Shown in pieces: positions 1 through 7,441 of a stretch of 32,868 bases of DNA. The stretch comes from JBKJZO01 sp046715235 (GTDB lineage Bacteria > Actinomycetota > Actinomycetes > BP-191), in assembly GCA_046715235.1 (NCBI GenBank), contig JBKJZO010000198.1, positions 1 through 32,868 on the forward strand, given 5' to 3'. Position 1 is the first letter of the stretch; each line of letters opens with the position of its first letter. The translations under genes were made by a program, and so were the position numbers. The notes beneath the pieces were generated by a model. The model ran no database searches. It saw only the letters and a list, made by a program, of their open reading frames with translations, and had not been told where the DNA came from.

Positions 1-95
1 TCGCCGCCGACCCGGCCGGCGACGGGAACGAAACCCCTGTCACGGCAGGGGATGTGCTCGATGCGTGGCCGGACGCGGTGCGGGCGAGCCGATGA
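1..95 (+). CDS. nnr: NAD(P)H-hydrate dehydratase/epimerase, C-terminal end (partial)
   Basis: The reading frame from base 3 is open to a TGA at 93-95 and encodes about 30 residues ending in PVTAGDVLDAWPDAVRASR. That resembles the C-terminus of bifunctional Nnr (YjeF-type) enzymes, which repair hydrated NADH and NADPH. The stop overlaps the ATG of alr at 92 in an ATGA arrangement. An nnr gene directly before alr is a common actinobacterial order. Only the tail is visible, so the call rests on this short match and on position. It could be another protein with a similar end. Confidence 0.6.
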   Translation, partial: AADPAGDGNETPVTAGDVLDAWPDAVRASR

Positions 96-1228
96 CGGCG
101 CTGACTCCGCGCGCTGAGGCGGTCGTCGACCTCGCCGCCATCCGCTCGTCGGTCGCCTCGCTCGCCGCGCACGCGCGCGGCGCCGCGGTGATGGCCATCG
201 TCAAGGCTGACGGCTACGGCCACGGCGCGGTCGAGTCGGCGCGGGCCGCGATCGCGGGCGGCGCGAGCTGGCTTGGCGTCGCGTACATCGAGGAAGCGAT
301 GCAGCTGCGGACCGCAGGCGTCGACGTACCGCTGCTCGTTCTTGTCGAGCCGCCGCCGGGAGCCGCGGAGCTCGCCCTGGCTCAAAGCGTCGACGTGACC
401 GTTGGTTCGCTGCGCAGTCTCGATGCGGTCGCGGATGCCGCGCGCGCCGAGGGTACTGCCGCGAGCGTGCACCTCAAGGTCGACACCGGGCTCAGTCGCG
501 GCGGAGCGCCGAGCGCCGATTGGCCTGCCCTGGTGCGCGCCGCGGCGCAACACCAGTCGGCCGGGCTGATCGATGTCGTGGGCGTGTGGAGCCACCTCGC
601 GTACGCCGACGATCCGACGCATCCGAGCATCGACCGGCAGGCGGCGGCGTTCCGCGAAGCCCTCGCCGTCGCCGAGAGCGCGGGGGTTTCGCCGCGGCTG
701 CGTCACCTCGCCAATTCCGCCGCGACCATCGCCCGACCCGACCTGCACTACGACCTGGTGCGGCCGGGCGTCGCCTGCTACGGACTCAACCCCGTGCCGT
801 CGCACGGCCGCGATCTCGAGTTGGTGCCGGCGATGACGCTGCACGCACGAGTCGCCCTGACGAAGCGCGTGCCCGCGGGCAGCGGCATCTCCTATGCTCA
901 CCGCTACACGACGGCGAGCGAGGTGACGACGGCACTGATCCCGCTGGGGTACGCCGACGGCGTGCCCCGCGCCGCCACCAACACCGCCGAGGTCCTCATC
1001 GGCGGTCGTCGTCGCCGGATCAGCGGCACGGTGTGCATGGACCAGTTCGTCGTCGACGTCGGTGACGACTCGGTGCAGACGGGCGACGACGTCGTGCTTT
1101 TCGGTCCCGGCGACGGCGGTGAGCCGACCGCGCAAGACTGGGCCGACGCGCTCGGCACCATCCACTACGAGATCGTTACGCGGGTCGGCGCGCGGGTGCC
1201 GAGGCGGTACGTCGGCGGTGCGCAATGA
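92..1228 (+). CDS. alr: Alanine racemase
   Basis: This is a 378-residue PLP enzyme that interconverts L- and D-alanine in the cytoplasm, supplying D-alanine for peptidoglycan. The N-terminal TIM barrel carries the PLP-binding motif VKADGYGHG, with the Schiff-base lysine at residue 38. The C-terminal beta domain holds GISYAHRYTT, containing the second catalytic tyrosine region, and the GTVCMDQFVVDVGD motif. Length is normal for the family. I chose the ATG at 92 because it overlaps the upstream stop (ATGA). An in-frame GTG at 65 would add nine residues of no family character. The stop overlaps the next start at 1225, so the gene is translationally coupled to the hydrolase gene. Confidence 0.95.
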   Translation: MTALTPRAEAVVDLAAIRSSVASLAAHARGAAVMAIVKADGYGHGAVESARAAIAGGASWLGVAYIEEAMQLRTAGVDVPLLVLVEPPPGAAELALAQSVDVTVGSLRSLDAVADAARAEGTAASVHLKVDTGLSRGGAPSADWPALVRAAAQHQSAGLIDVVGVWSHLAYADDPTHPSIDRQAAAFREALAVAESAGVSPRLRHLANSAATIARPDLHYDLVRPGVACYGLNPVPSHGRDLELVPAMTLHARVALTKRVPAGSGISYAHRYTTASEVTTALIPLGYADGVPRAATNTAEVLIGGRRRRISGTVCMDQFVVDVGDDSVQTGDDVVLFGPGDGGEPTAQDWADALGTIHYEIVTRVGARVPRRYVGGAQ

Positions 1229-2289
1229 AGTTCCCGGTGCGGCCCGCGGCGATCGTCGGTGGGGTCATGGGCGCGGCTGCGATGGGCGTCGCCGCGGGGG
1301 TCACGGTCGAGCGGCTGGCGATCGGCCGCACCCGGCTGCGCCCCGACCCCGACGCGCGTGAGGAGTTCGGGCGGCTGCCAGGTGCCGCGACGAGGGTGAC
1401 GGCCGACGACGGCGTACGGCTGCACGTCGAGGAGGCCGGGTCCGGGCCACTGACGATCCTGTTCGTGCACGGCTACACGTTGTCGATGGACTGCTGGCAC
1501 TACCAGCGGCGTGACCTCGCGGAGCTGGCCCGGTTGGTCTTCTACGACCTGCGCGCGCACGGTGAGTCCGAGCGCGGCGACAACGACCACCTGACGATCG
1601 ACCAGCTCGGCCGCGACCTCGCCGTCGTGCTCGAACAGGTCGTGCCGACCGGCCCGGTGCTCCTCGTCGGGCACTCGATGGGCGGGATGGCGATCACCGC
1701 GCTGGCACATCAGCGGCCCGAGTTGTTCGGCCCGCGGGTGGTCGGCGTCGTGCTTATCAGCAGCTCTCCCGGCAAGCTCGCCGAGATCGGGTTCCGCCTG
1801 CCGGTGCGCGTCTCCGGGTTGCTCACCGGGTCGTTGCTACCGCGAGTCGACCGCGTCATCGGCAAGGGGTCGGGCCTGCTCGAACGCGGTCGGCGCGTGG
1901 GCAGCGACCTCGCCTTCATGACGTCGCGTCGCTACGGATTCGGCGACGACCCGAGCCCGGCGCAGGTCGAGTTCGTCGAGCGAATGATCGCGGCGACGCC
2001 GCTAGACGTCATCGCCGGATTCGCGCGCACGGTCCTCGAGCACGACAAGTACGAAGCGCTGGAGGTGCTCTCGAAGGTGCCCACGCTCGTCCTCATCGGC
2101 GACAAGGACAAGATCACGCCGCCCGCGCTGAGCGAGCGCATCGCGGCGGGCGTGACCGGCGCCGAGCTGGTCAGCCTCGCCGGCGCCGGGCACATGGTGA
2201 TGATGGAGCGCGCGCCGCTGGTCAACCTGCACTTGCGGGCGTTCGTGCGGCGCGTCGCGCAGCCGGCTAAGCGTCGCCGCAGGGCATGA
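1225..2289 (+). CDS. Alpha/beta hydrolase with N-terminal hydrophobic segment
   Basis: This 354-residue alpha/beta-hydrolase-fold protein has a hydrophobic stretch at about residues 8-27 that could anchor it in the membrane or direct export. The oxyanion region is FVHGYTL, the nucleophile elbow is GHSMGG (Ser151), the acid is probably in GDKDKITPP, and the catalytic His lies in AGHMVMMER. All three triad positions are therefore present. The substrate cannot be inferred from sequence. The gene sits between alr and the uracil-DNA glycosylase gene with ATGA overlaps at both ends. A hydrolase is often found between alr and tsaE in actinobacteria, where its role is undefined. Confidence 0.85.
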   Translation: MKFPVRPAAIVGGVMGAAAMGVAAGVTVERLAIGRTRLRPDPDAREEFGRLPGAATRVTADDGVRLHVEEAGSGPLTILFVHGYTLSMDCWHYQRRDLAELARLVFYDLRAHGESERGDNDHLTIDQLGRDLAVVLEQVVPTGPVLLVGHSMGGMAITALAHQRPELFGPRVVGVVLISSSPGKLAEIGFRLPVRVSGLLTGSLLPRVDRVIGKGSGLLERGRRVGSDLAFMTSRRYGFGDDPSPAQVEFVERMIAATPLDVIAGFARTVLEHDKYEALEVLSKVPTLVLIGDKDKITPPALSERIAAGVTGAELVSLAGAGHMVMMERAPLVNLHLRAFVRRVAQPAKRRRRA

Positions 2290-2885
2290 CCGACACGCGA
2301 GAGCTCGCCGAATCGGCGAGCGACTGGCGGGAGCTGCGCCAGCTCAACAGCGGGTGTACGGCGTGCGCGCTCGCGGTCGGGCGCACCCAGGTCGTCTTCG
2401 CTGCCGGTGACGCGCCGGCCGACGTGATGTTCGTCGGTGAAGCGCCGGGTCTGCACGAGGACAAGCAGGGCGTGCCTTTCGTGGGTCGCTCGGGTCAGTT
2501 GCTGGACCGGTTGCTCGCCGACGCGGGTATCGCGCGCGAGCAAGTTGTCATAGCCAACGTCATCAAGTGCCGGCCGCCAGACAATCGCGACCCGCTGCCC
2601 GAGGAGATCGACACCTGCCGTTGGTGGCTGCGTCGCCAAGTGCACCTGGTCGACCCGGCCGTGATCTGCACGTTGGGTTCGTTCGCGACGCAATGGGCGC
2701 TCGGGAAGCAGGCGCGCATCACCCGCGACCGGGGTCAGCGGTTCACCGTGAGCGGGCGGACCGTCGTGCCGACTTTTCATCCATCGGCGGCGCTGCGCTC
2801 CGGTCCTTCCGGGCCGCAGGCGCAGGCGTTGCGCGCCGACATCGAGCTGTTGTCGCGCGTCATCGCGGAGGTACGCGGCTCGTGA
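2286..2885 (+). CDS. Family 4 uracil-DNA glycosylase (Fe-S)
   Basis: This 199-residue protein removes uracil from DNA. Motif 1 is GEAPGLHEDKQGVPFVG (residues 51-67) and motif 2 is TFHPSAALR near the C-terminus. Four cysteines fit the family's 4Fe-4S ligands: C24 and C27 (C-x2-C), C95 in IKCRPP, and C111 in DTCRWW. The loop after C95 is CRPPDNRDP rather than the KRRIH stretch of the cross-linking UDGX subgroup, so ordinary family 4 is favoured over UDGX or family 5. The start ATG overlaps the hydrolase stop. The stop overlaps the GTG of tsaE at 2882, which places a repair gene inside the alr-tsa operon. Confidence 0.9.
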   Translation: MTDTRELAESASDWRELRQLNSGCTACALAVGRTQVVFAAGDAPADVMFVGEAPGLHEDKQGVPFVGRSGQLLDRLLADAGIAREQVVIANVIKCRPPDNRDPLPEEIDTCRWWLRRQVHLVDPAVICTLGSFATQWALGKQARITRDRGQRFTVSGRTVVPTFHPSAALRSGPSGPQAQALRADIELLSRVIAEVRGS

Positions 2886-3352
2886 TCGTCCACGTACCGA
2901 CGGCTGAAGCGATGCGCTCGCTCGGCAGTCGACTCGCTGATCTGCTCGAGGCGGGCGATCTGCTGGTGTTGACCGGCAACCTAGGCGCGGGGAAAACCGT
3001 TCTGACGCAAGGGATCGGAGCCGGCCTCGGCGTCCGCGGCGCTGTGCTGTCACCGACGTTCGTCATCGCGCGGGTGCACAACGGCGGCCGGCTGCCGTTG
3101 GTGCACGTTGATGCCTACCGGATTGGCGGGCTCGCCGAGGTCGATGACCTCGACCTCGACGCGTCACTTGCCGACTCGGTCACCGTTGTCGAGTGGGGCG
3201 CCGGCCTCGTCGAGGACCTGGCCGATGCGCGGCTCGAAATCGACATCCACCGTCCGATCGACGGCGACGTGCGCACCGTGACCATCTCGGCGTACGGCGA
3301 CGCCTGGGTCCGCCGAGCCCCCGCGCTCGCACACCTCATCCACGACTTGTGA
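2882..3352 (+). CDS. tsaE: tRNA t6A biosynthesis ATPase TsaE
   Basis: This 156-residue P-loop ATPase works with TsaB and TsaD in making N6-threonylcarbamoyladenosine at position 37 of ANN-decoding tRNAs. The Walker A motif is GNLGAGKT with Lys38. The following LSPTFVIARVH and VHVDAYRI segments are family hallmarks, as is VVEWGAG. The GTG at 2882 was chosen because it overlaps the upstream TGA (GTGA) and begins right at the family N-terminus; longer in-frame extensions run back through the glycosylase gene in another frame. The stop lies inside the left arm of an inverted repeat (3345-3355 with 3404-3414). Confidence 0.95.
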   Translation: MIVHVPTAEAMRSLGSRLADLLEAGDLLVLTGNLGAGKTVLTQGIGAGLGVRGAVLSPTFVIARVHNGGRLPLVHVDAYRIGGLAEVDDLDLDASLADSVTVVEWGAGLVEDLADARLEIDIHRPIDGDVRTVTISAYGDAWVRRAPALAHLIHDL

Positions 3353-3414
3353 CCGATCGTGCGGGCCGTCCACGCTCGCGAGCCACGGCTTCCCCGGCCG
3401 AAACGGTCACAAGT
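3345..3414. repeat. 11-bp perfect inverted repeat spanning the tsaE stop
   Basis: The left arm acttgtgaccg (3345-3355) contains the tsaE stop. The right arm cggtcacaagt (3404-3414) is its exact reverse complement, and the spacer is 48 nt. The right arm ends 17 nt before the proposed -10 box of tsaB. It could fold as a long stem in the tsaE transcript, or it could be a two-site operator for the internal promoter. There is no T-tract, so a classical intrinsic terminator is unlikely. Confidence 0.55.
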
Positions 3415-3431
3415 GAGAGGCGGGCGAGCCT

Positions 3432-3437
3432 TAGGCT
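3432..3437 (+). promoter_or_regulatory. Putative -10 box (TAGGCT) of a leaderless tsaB transcript
   Basis: TAGGCT fits the actinobacterial TANNNT -10 pattern and ends 7 nt before the GTG of tsaB. No Shine-Dalgarno sequence is present directly upstream of that GTG. The spacing puts the transcription start on or next to the start codon, as in leaderless actinobacterial genes. No convincing -35 is seen. This is inference from pattern only. Confidence 0.4.
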
Positions 3438-3444
3438 CTCTGAC

Positions 3445-4104
3445 GTGCTCACGCTCGCCTTCGACACCTCGACGCCTGCCGTCACCGTCGCCGTACTCCG
3501 CGGGGACGACGTGATCAGTGAGTCGCAGCAGATCGACGCGCGCCGGCACGGCGAGCTGCTCGCGCCCGGCATCGACGCGGCCCTTCGTCAGGCGTCCGTG
3601 CAGCTGCGCGAGCTCGAACTGATCGCGGTCGGCAACGGCCCGGGGCCTTTCACCGGTTTGCGGGTAGGGCTGGTCACGGCCCGCACGCTGTCGCACGCGC
3701 TCGGTGTGCCGGCGTACGGCGTGTGCTCGCTCGATGCGCTGGCCGCAGCGTGCGGGCGGGGGCCGGTCGTCGTCGCCACCGATGCGCGGCGGCGTGAGGT
3801 CTACTGGGCGCGATACGACGCCGACGGCGAGCGAGTGGAGGGCCCAGCCGTCGACACCCCGGCCGCTCTCGCGGGCAAGCTCGCGGCGTACGACGGCCGC
3901 AGAGCCGGTCACGGCATCGAGCTGTACGCCGACGCGCTTGGTCCGCGGGACGCCGGGACCCCGCTCTACCCAGCAGCCGAGTGGATCGGGCGACTGGTCG
4001 TTGGCCACTTTGTCGCCGGGCGGCGACCTGACGTTGCGCCCCTCTACCTGCGGCGCCCGGACGCGCAGGTGCCCAAACCACCGAAGGCGGTGCTACCGGC
4101 GTGA
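3445..4104 (+). CDS. tsaB: tRNA t6A biosynthesis protein TsaB
   Basis: This 219-residue protein is an ASKHA-fold partner and scaffold for TsaD in the t6A complex. It begins with the phosphate-1-like motif LAFDTSTPAVTVAVL and has the family segment GNGPGPFTGLRVGLVTA at about residues 65-80. It lacks the metal-binding histidine pair found in TsaD, as expected for TsaB. The GTG at 3445 is the start that gives the normal N-terminus; the in-frame extension upstream reads through tsaE and the intergenic inverted repeat. It is separated from tsaE by 92 nt, the only sizeable gap in this operon, and overlaps rimI by GTGA at 4101. Confidence 0.93.
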   Translation: MLTLAFDTSTPAVTVAVLRGDDVISESQQIDARRHGELLAPGIDAALRQASVQLRELELIAVGNGPGPFTGLRVGLVTARTLSHALGVPAYGVCSLDALAAACGRGPVVVATDARRREVYWARYDADGERVEGPAVDTPAALAGKLAAYDGRRAGHGIELYADALGPRDAGTPLYPAAEWIGRLVVGHFVAGRRPDVAPLYLRRPDAQVPKPPKAVLPA

Positions 4105-4619
4105 CCGACTCGGTGCAGTTGCGCGCAATGCGCTGGATGGACATCACCGGCGGTGTACTCGACCTGGAGCGCGAGTTGTTCGAGTCCGACAGCTGGTCGG
4201 AGGAACTGTTCTGGTCCGAACTCGCCGAGCGCGACAGCAGGTACTACCTGGTCGCTGAAGTCGGCGGAGGCGTCGTCGGCTACGCCGGCTTGTGTGTGTA
4301 CGGTGACGAGGCCTACGTGCAGACCATGGCCGTCGCATCGGCGCAGCAGGGCCGCGGCATCGGGACGCGTCTGCTTGTCGCGCTGATGCGCGAGGCCCGC
4401 AGGCGATCGGTCGGCCTCGTCGCGCTCGAGGTCCGCGCCGACAATCCGACGGCACAACGGCTCTACGCGCGCTTCGGCTTCGAGGCGGTCGGACTGCGGC
4501 GCGGCTACTACCAGCCCTCGAACGTCGACGCCGTCGTCATGGTCGTCCAGGATGTCGGCAAGCCGGCGTACGGCGACCGGCTCGACTCGGTCGAGCATGT
4601 CGGGTCGGCCAGCCCATGA
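4101..4619 (+). CDS. rimI: Ribosomal-protein-S18-alanine N-acetyltransferase family (RimI)
   Basis: This 172-residue GNAT protein carries the acetyl-CoA-binding motif A as VASAQQGRGIGTRLL, followed by ALEVRADNPTAQRLYARFGF, the typical RimI arrangement. RimI acetylates the N-terminus of ribosomal protein S18. Its position between tsaB and tsaD is the standard actinobacterial order and supports the name over a generic GNAT. The GTG start overlaps the tsaB stop (GTGA), and the stop overlaps the tsaD ATG (ATGA). The C-terminal 15-20 residues after the GNAT fold are variable. Confidence 0.92.
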   Translation: MTDSVQLRAMRWMDITGGVLDLERELFESDSWSEELFWSELAERDSRYYLVAEVGGGVVGYAGLCVYGDEAYVQTMAVASAQQGRGIGTRLLVALMREARRRSVGLVALEVRADNPTAQRLYARFGFEAVGLRRGYYQPSNVDAVVMVVQDVGKPAYGDRLDSVEHVGSASP

Positions 4620-5635
4620 CGCTGTCCGAACCGCTCGTTCTCGGCATCGAGACATCGTGCGATGAGACCGGTGTCGGCATCGTGCGCGGGCGCACGCTGC
4701 TGGCCGACGCGATCGCCTCGCAGGTCGACGAGCACGCCCGCTTCGGCGGCGTGGTGCCTGAGGTCGCGTCGCGCGCACACCTCGAGGCCATGGTGCCGAC
4801 GGTCGAGCGCGCACTGGAGACGGCCGGCGTGCAGTTGCGCGACCTCGACGCCATTGCGGTGACTGCGGGGCCCGGTCTCGCGGGCGCACTCCTGGTCGGC
4901 GTCGCCGCCGCGAAGGCGTACGCGATGTCGCTCGGCGTACCGCTCATCGGCGTCAATCACCTGGCCGCGCACGTCGCCGTCGACACGCTCGAACACGGGC
5001 CGCTGCCCGCGCCGTGCATCGCGCTGCTCGTCTCCGGCGGGCACAGCTCGATCCTGCTCGTGCCTTCGCTCGACCGGGTCGAGACGCTGGGGGCGACCGT
5101 CGACGACGCCGCAGGTGAGGCGTTCGACAAGGTGGCCCGACTGCTCGGGCTGCCGTTCCCCGGTGGGCCGCACATCGATCGCGCGGCGCGCGACGGCGAC
5201 GGTACGGCGATCGCGTTTCCGCGCGGGATGCAGGACGCCTCATTCGACTTCTCGTTCTCCGGACTGAAAACGTCGGTCGCGCGGTGGGTCGAGGGCCGGC
5301 AGCGGCTGGGCGAACCGGTGCCGATCGCGGACGTCGCGGCGTCGTTTCAGGAGGCCGTCGTCGACGTACTCGTGCGCAAGTCGCTGGCAGCGTGCGCGGC
5401 TCACGGCGTGACCGATCTGCTCATCGGCGGTGGCGTGGCCGCCAACTCGCGACTGCGCGCGCTGGCCGCCGAACGCGCCGAGGCGGCCGGCGTACACCTG
5501 CGGGTGCCGCGTCCTGGTCTCTGCACTGACAATGGCGCGATGGTCGCGGTCCTCGGCGCGGATCTGTTCGCCCGCGGCGTCTCGTCGCCCCTCGACCTCT
5601 CCGCTGACCCTGGCCTTGCGTTGGTCGCACCGTGA
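4616..5635 (+). CDS. tsaD: tRNA N6-adenosine threonylcarbamoyltransferase TsaD
   Basis: This 339-residue catalytic subunit transfers threonylcarbamoyl from TC-AMP to A37 of tRNA. The ASKHA fold opens with GIETSCDETGVGIV. The metal-binding HxxxH pair is HLAAH (His115 and His119). Nucleotide-binding segments LLVSGGHSS and LIGGGVAANSRLR follow in order, and the C-terminal DNGAMVA motif is intact. The length is normal. The ATG overlaps the rimI stop, and the TGA overlaps the GTG of the next small gene, so the operon continues. Confidence 0.97.
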   Translation: MTLSEPLVLGIETSCDETGVGIVRGRTLLADAIASQVDEHARFGGVVPEVASRAHLEAMVPTVERALETAGVQLRDLDAIAVTAGPGLAGALLVGVAAAKAYAMSLGVPLIGVNHLAAHVAVDTLEHGPLPAPCIALLVSGGHSSILLVPSLDRVETLGATVDDAAGEAFDKVARLLGLPFPGGPHIDRAARDGDGTAIAFPRGMQDASFDFSFSGLKTSVARWVEGRQRLGEPVPIADVAASFQEAVVDVLVRKSLAACAAHGVTDLLIGGGVAANSRLRALAAERAEAAGVHLRVPRPGLCTDNGAMVAVLGADLFARGVSSPLDLSADPGLALVAP

Positions 5636-5886
5636 TCACGCGCATGTGGGAGGCGCGGTTGGAGCACGACTGCCGCCCCGACGGCGACTTCCTGCCGGAG
5701 GAGTGCGAGGTCTACGTCTCGTACGACGGCCCGCAGCGAGTCGTCGTGATCTCGCATTGGGCGGACGAAGCCGCGCTGGCGGCGTACGCCGGCTCGGGGT
5801 GGCGTCTCGATCCAAGCGCCGAGACGAACGCGTTCGGCGACGCGGTTTCGGGCGCACCACACGTCTGGCACTTCACCCGGATCTGA
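5632..5886 (+). CDS. Small conserved-type protein, possible dimeric alpha/beta-barrel (ABM-like) fold
   Basis: This 84-residue protein starts at a GTG that overlaps the tsaD stop (GTGA). The opening ITRMWEARL, the central EVYVSYDGPQRVVVISHWADEAAL stretch (shown only in part) and the closing HVWHFTRI suggest a beta-strand/helix layout like antibiotic-biosynthesis-monooxygenase-type proteins, in which a strand beginning MI-R-W and a late HY/HF strand are common. No catalytic residue can be assigned. Function is unknown. It is the last gene of the alr-tsa transcription unit and ends 1 nt before the convergent vWA gene. Confidence 0.6.
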   Translation: MITRMWEARLEHDCRPDGDFLPEECEVYVSYDGPQRVVVISHWADEAALAAYAGSGWRLDPSAETNAFGDAVSGAPHVWHFTRI

Positions 5887-5887
5887 A

Positions 5888-7441
5888 TCACTCCTGCTGA
5901 GGCGGCTCGGACGGCCGATGGACGTAGGTGCCTCGCGGAAGGGTGTCCTCTACCTCCGCCGCTGGGATTGGGCCTCGACGTTGGCCCTGGCGATCGATCG
6001 GGACCATGTACCAGTCGATCATTCGGGAGTCGGACTCGTTCGCCTCAACGTCGGACAAGTCGACATCGGGTGAATCGACATCGGGTGAATCAACGTCGAC
6101 GAACTCCGGCTCGGTGAGGTCGAGTACGTCGTCGTTGACCGCGAGTTGCTCGTCGTCGGGTTCCGACGTGTGCACCCAAGGGGTGTGCGGCTCCGGCTCC
6201 GTGAGGGCTATCCATTCAGCTTCCGTGAGGTCGATCACCCGGTTCACGAATTCGGGTTCGGGTTGGGGAGCTAGTCGCAAGGGCTCGCGAACGTCCGCTT
6301 CGACTGTGGCTGGAGGACGGGCTGGAGGACGGGCTGGAGGACGGTGCTCCTGCTGCACCGTCAATTCATCCGCGTGGGACGGCGTTCTCTCGGCCGCCGC
6401 GCCTCCCGGCATGTGGACCGAGGGCAGGTGCTCTCTCATCGAGAACGTCACGATGGCAGCCAGAGCAAGGACGCAGAGCGCGAGCAGTATGGCGGCCGGC
6501 ACGGTGCCGCCGTTGCTCTCGTCCGGGAGAGCTGCCCTCGGTGGCCGGGTCGCGGCATCCGTCGCCGCCGCCCTTGGCAGGGCTAGCGCGCCGGTCGCGG
6601 AGACCACGCCGCCGTTGGTGCTCGCCCTGACCGAAACCTCGGCCGGCAGCGTGGTCGTGCTCGAGAAGGTGATGAAGTAGCGGCGACGCAGTGCGGTGAG
6701 CACCTGGTCGAAACCCGCCAACGCGGCCGGACCACCACCAACCGTTGCGATACCTCCGGTTCTAGTCGCAACGTCGGACCAATAGCTGGAGTCTGTGCTG
6801 TCCTGTCCGGTCACTCGCACGACCGCGAGCACCGCGTTCGCGGCACGCAGTCGGTCCGCCAGCCGCGCCACAGACTCGCCGCCAGCATCCGGGGCCGACG
6901 TGCACACGATCACCAGCGAGTGACGGTCGCGCGGCAGTTGTTGCAGCGCCAGCGTCAACGCGTCAGACGTCGCGCGGCTGGCCGCGGCAGGCACCGCTGC
7001 GGCGGCCCGCACAGCCGCGGCAACTGGACCCAATGGCGCGGCGACGACTGGTGAACTTGCGTCGACGATCACTGCGACCTTCGCCAGCGGCGCGAGTTGC
7101 AGCATCACGTTGGCTGCGCCCGCCGCAGCCGCCTGTCGTAGGCCGTCGCCCGCCGCTGCATCCATCACGACCGCTACCGGGACGTCGCTGCCGATCAGGT
7201 CTTTCGGTTCGCTGCGCAACGGCTCGCCGCCGGCGGTCAGGGAGAAGCTCTCCGCATCGATATCGGCAACATCGGTATCGACGATGACCCAGCCCGCACT
7301 GTCTGACGACGCGCCTGTGGCCACCACAGTCAATGACGCGGGTCCTGGTGCTGGAGCCGCAGCCGCGATCACCCCCGTCGCAAGAGCGGCGAGGGCTGCC
7401 AACAGCCGCCGGTCACGCAGGCGCGGCGAAGACGATGACAT
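5888..7441 (-). CDS. Membrane-anchored vWA-like protein with acidic repetitive tail
   Basis: This 517-residue protein has an N-terminal signal-like hydrophobic segment (about 12-35), a von Willebrand factor A-like domain (about 60-260), one transmembrane helix (about 314-335, AILLALCVLALAAIVTFSM) and a low-complexity tail rich in Pro, Asp and Glu. The expected MIDAS DxSxS is read as VVMDAAAGD around Asp94, so the metal site looks degenerate. The tail holds RPPA repeats, SPDVD repeats and DLTEAEW/DLTEPEF elements. I chose the ATG at 7441, just before the signal segment; an in-frame start at 7483 is possible. The gene overlaps the end of the sortase gene by 29 nt, implying co-translation. Function unknown, probably surface-related. 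Confidence 0.75.
   Translation of the reverse strand: MSSSSPRLRDRRLLAALAALATGVIAAAAPAPGPASLTVVATGASSDSAGWVIVDTDVADIDAESFSLTAGGEPLRSEPKDLIGSDVPVAVVMDAAAGDGLRQAAAAGAANVMLQLAPLAKVAVIVDASSPVVAAPLGPVAAAVRAAAAVPAAASRATSDALTLALQQLPRDRHSLVIVCTSAPDAGGESVARLADRLRAANAVLAVVRVTGQDSTDSSYWSDVATRTGGIATVGGGPAALAGFDQVLTALRRRYFITFSSTTTLPAEVSVRASTNGGVVSATGALALPRAAATDAATRPPRAALPDESNGGTVPAAILLALCVLALAAIVTFSMREHLPSVHMPGGAAAERTPSHADELTVQQEHRPPARPPARPPATVEADVREPLRLAPQPEPEFVNRVIDLTEAEWIALTEPEPHTPWVHTSEPDDEQLAVNDDVLDLTEPEFVDVDSPDVDSPDVDLSDVEANESDSRMIDWYMVPIDRQGQRRGPIPAAEVEDTLPRGTYVHRPSEPPQQE
6061..6090 (-). repeat. Two perfect 15-bp tandem repeats in the vWA-like gene
   Basis: The unit tcgacatcgggtgaa occurs at 6061-6075 and 6076-6090, with a decayed third copy after it. 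It encodes the repeated SPDVD acidic motif in the proposed cytoplasmic tail. Such in-frame units can vary in copy number by slippage. Confidence 0.85.
6308..6343 (-). repeat. Three perfect 12-bp tandem repeats in the vWA-like gene
   Basis: The unit ggctggaggacg occurs at 6308-6319, 6320-6331 and 6332-6343. Read on the minus strand it encodes repeated Arg-Pro-Pro-Ala in the linker after the transmembrane helix. The perfect identity suggests recent expansion. Confidence 0.9.

Noticed and set aside
65..91. In-frame GTG at 65 as the start of alr
   Set aside because: The extra nine residues lack family character, and the ATG at 92 overlaps the upstream stop in the ATGA pattern used throughout this operon.
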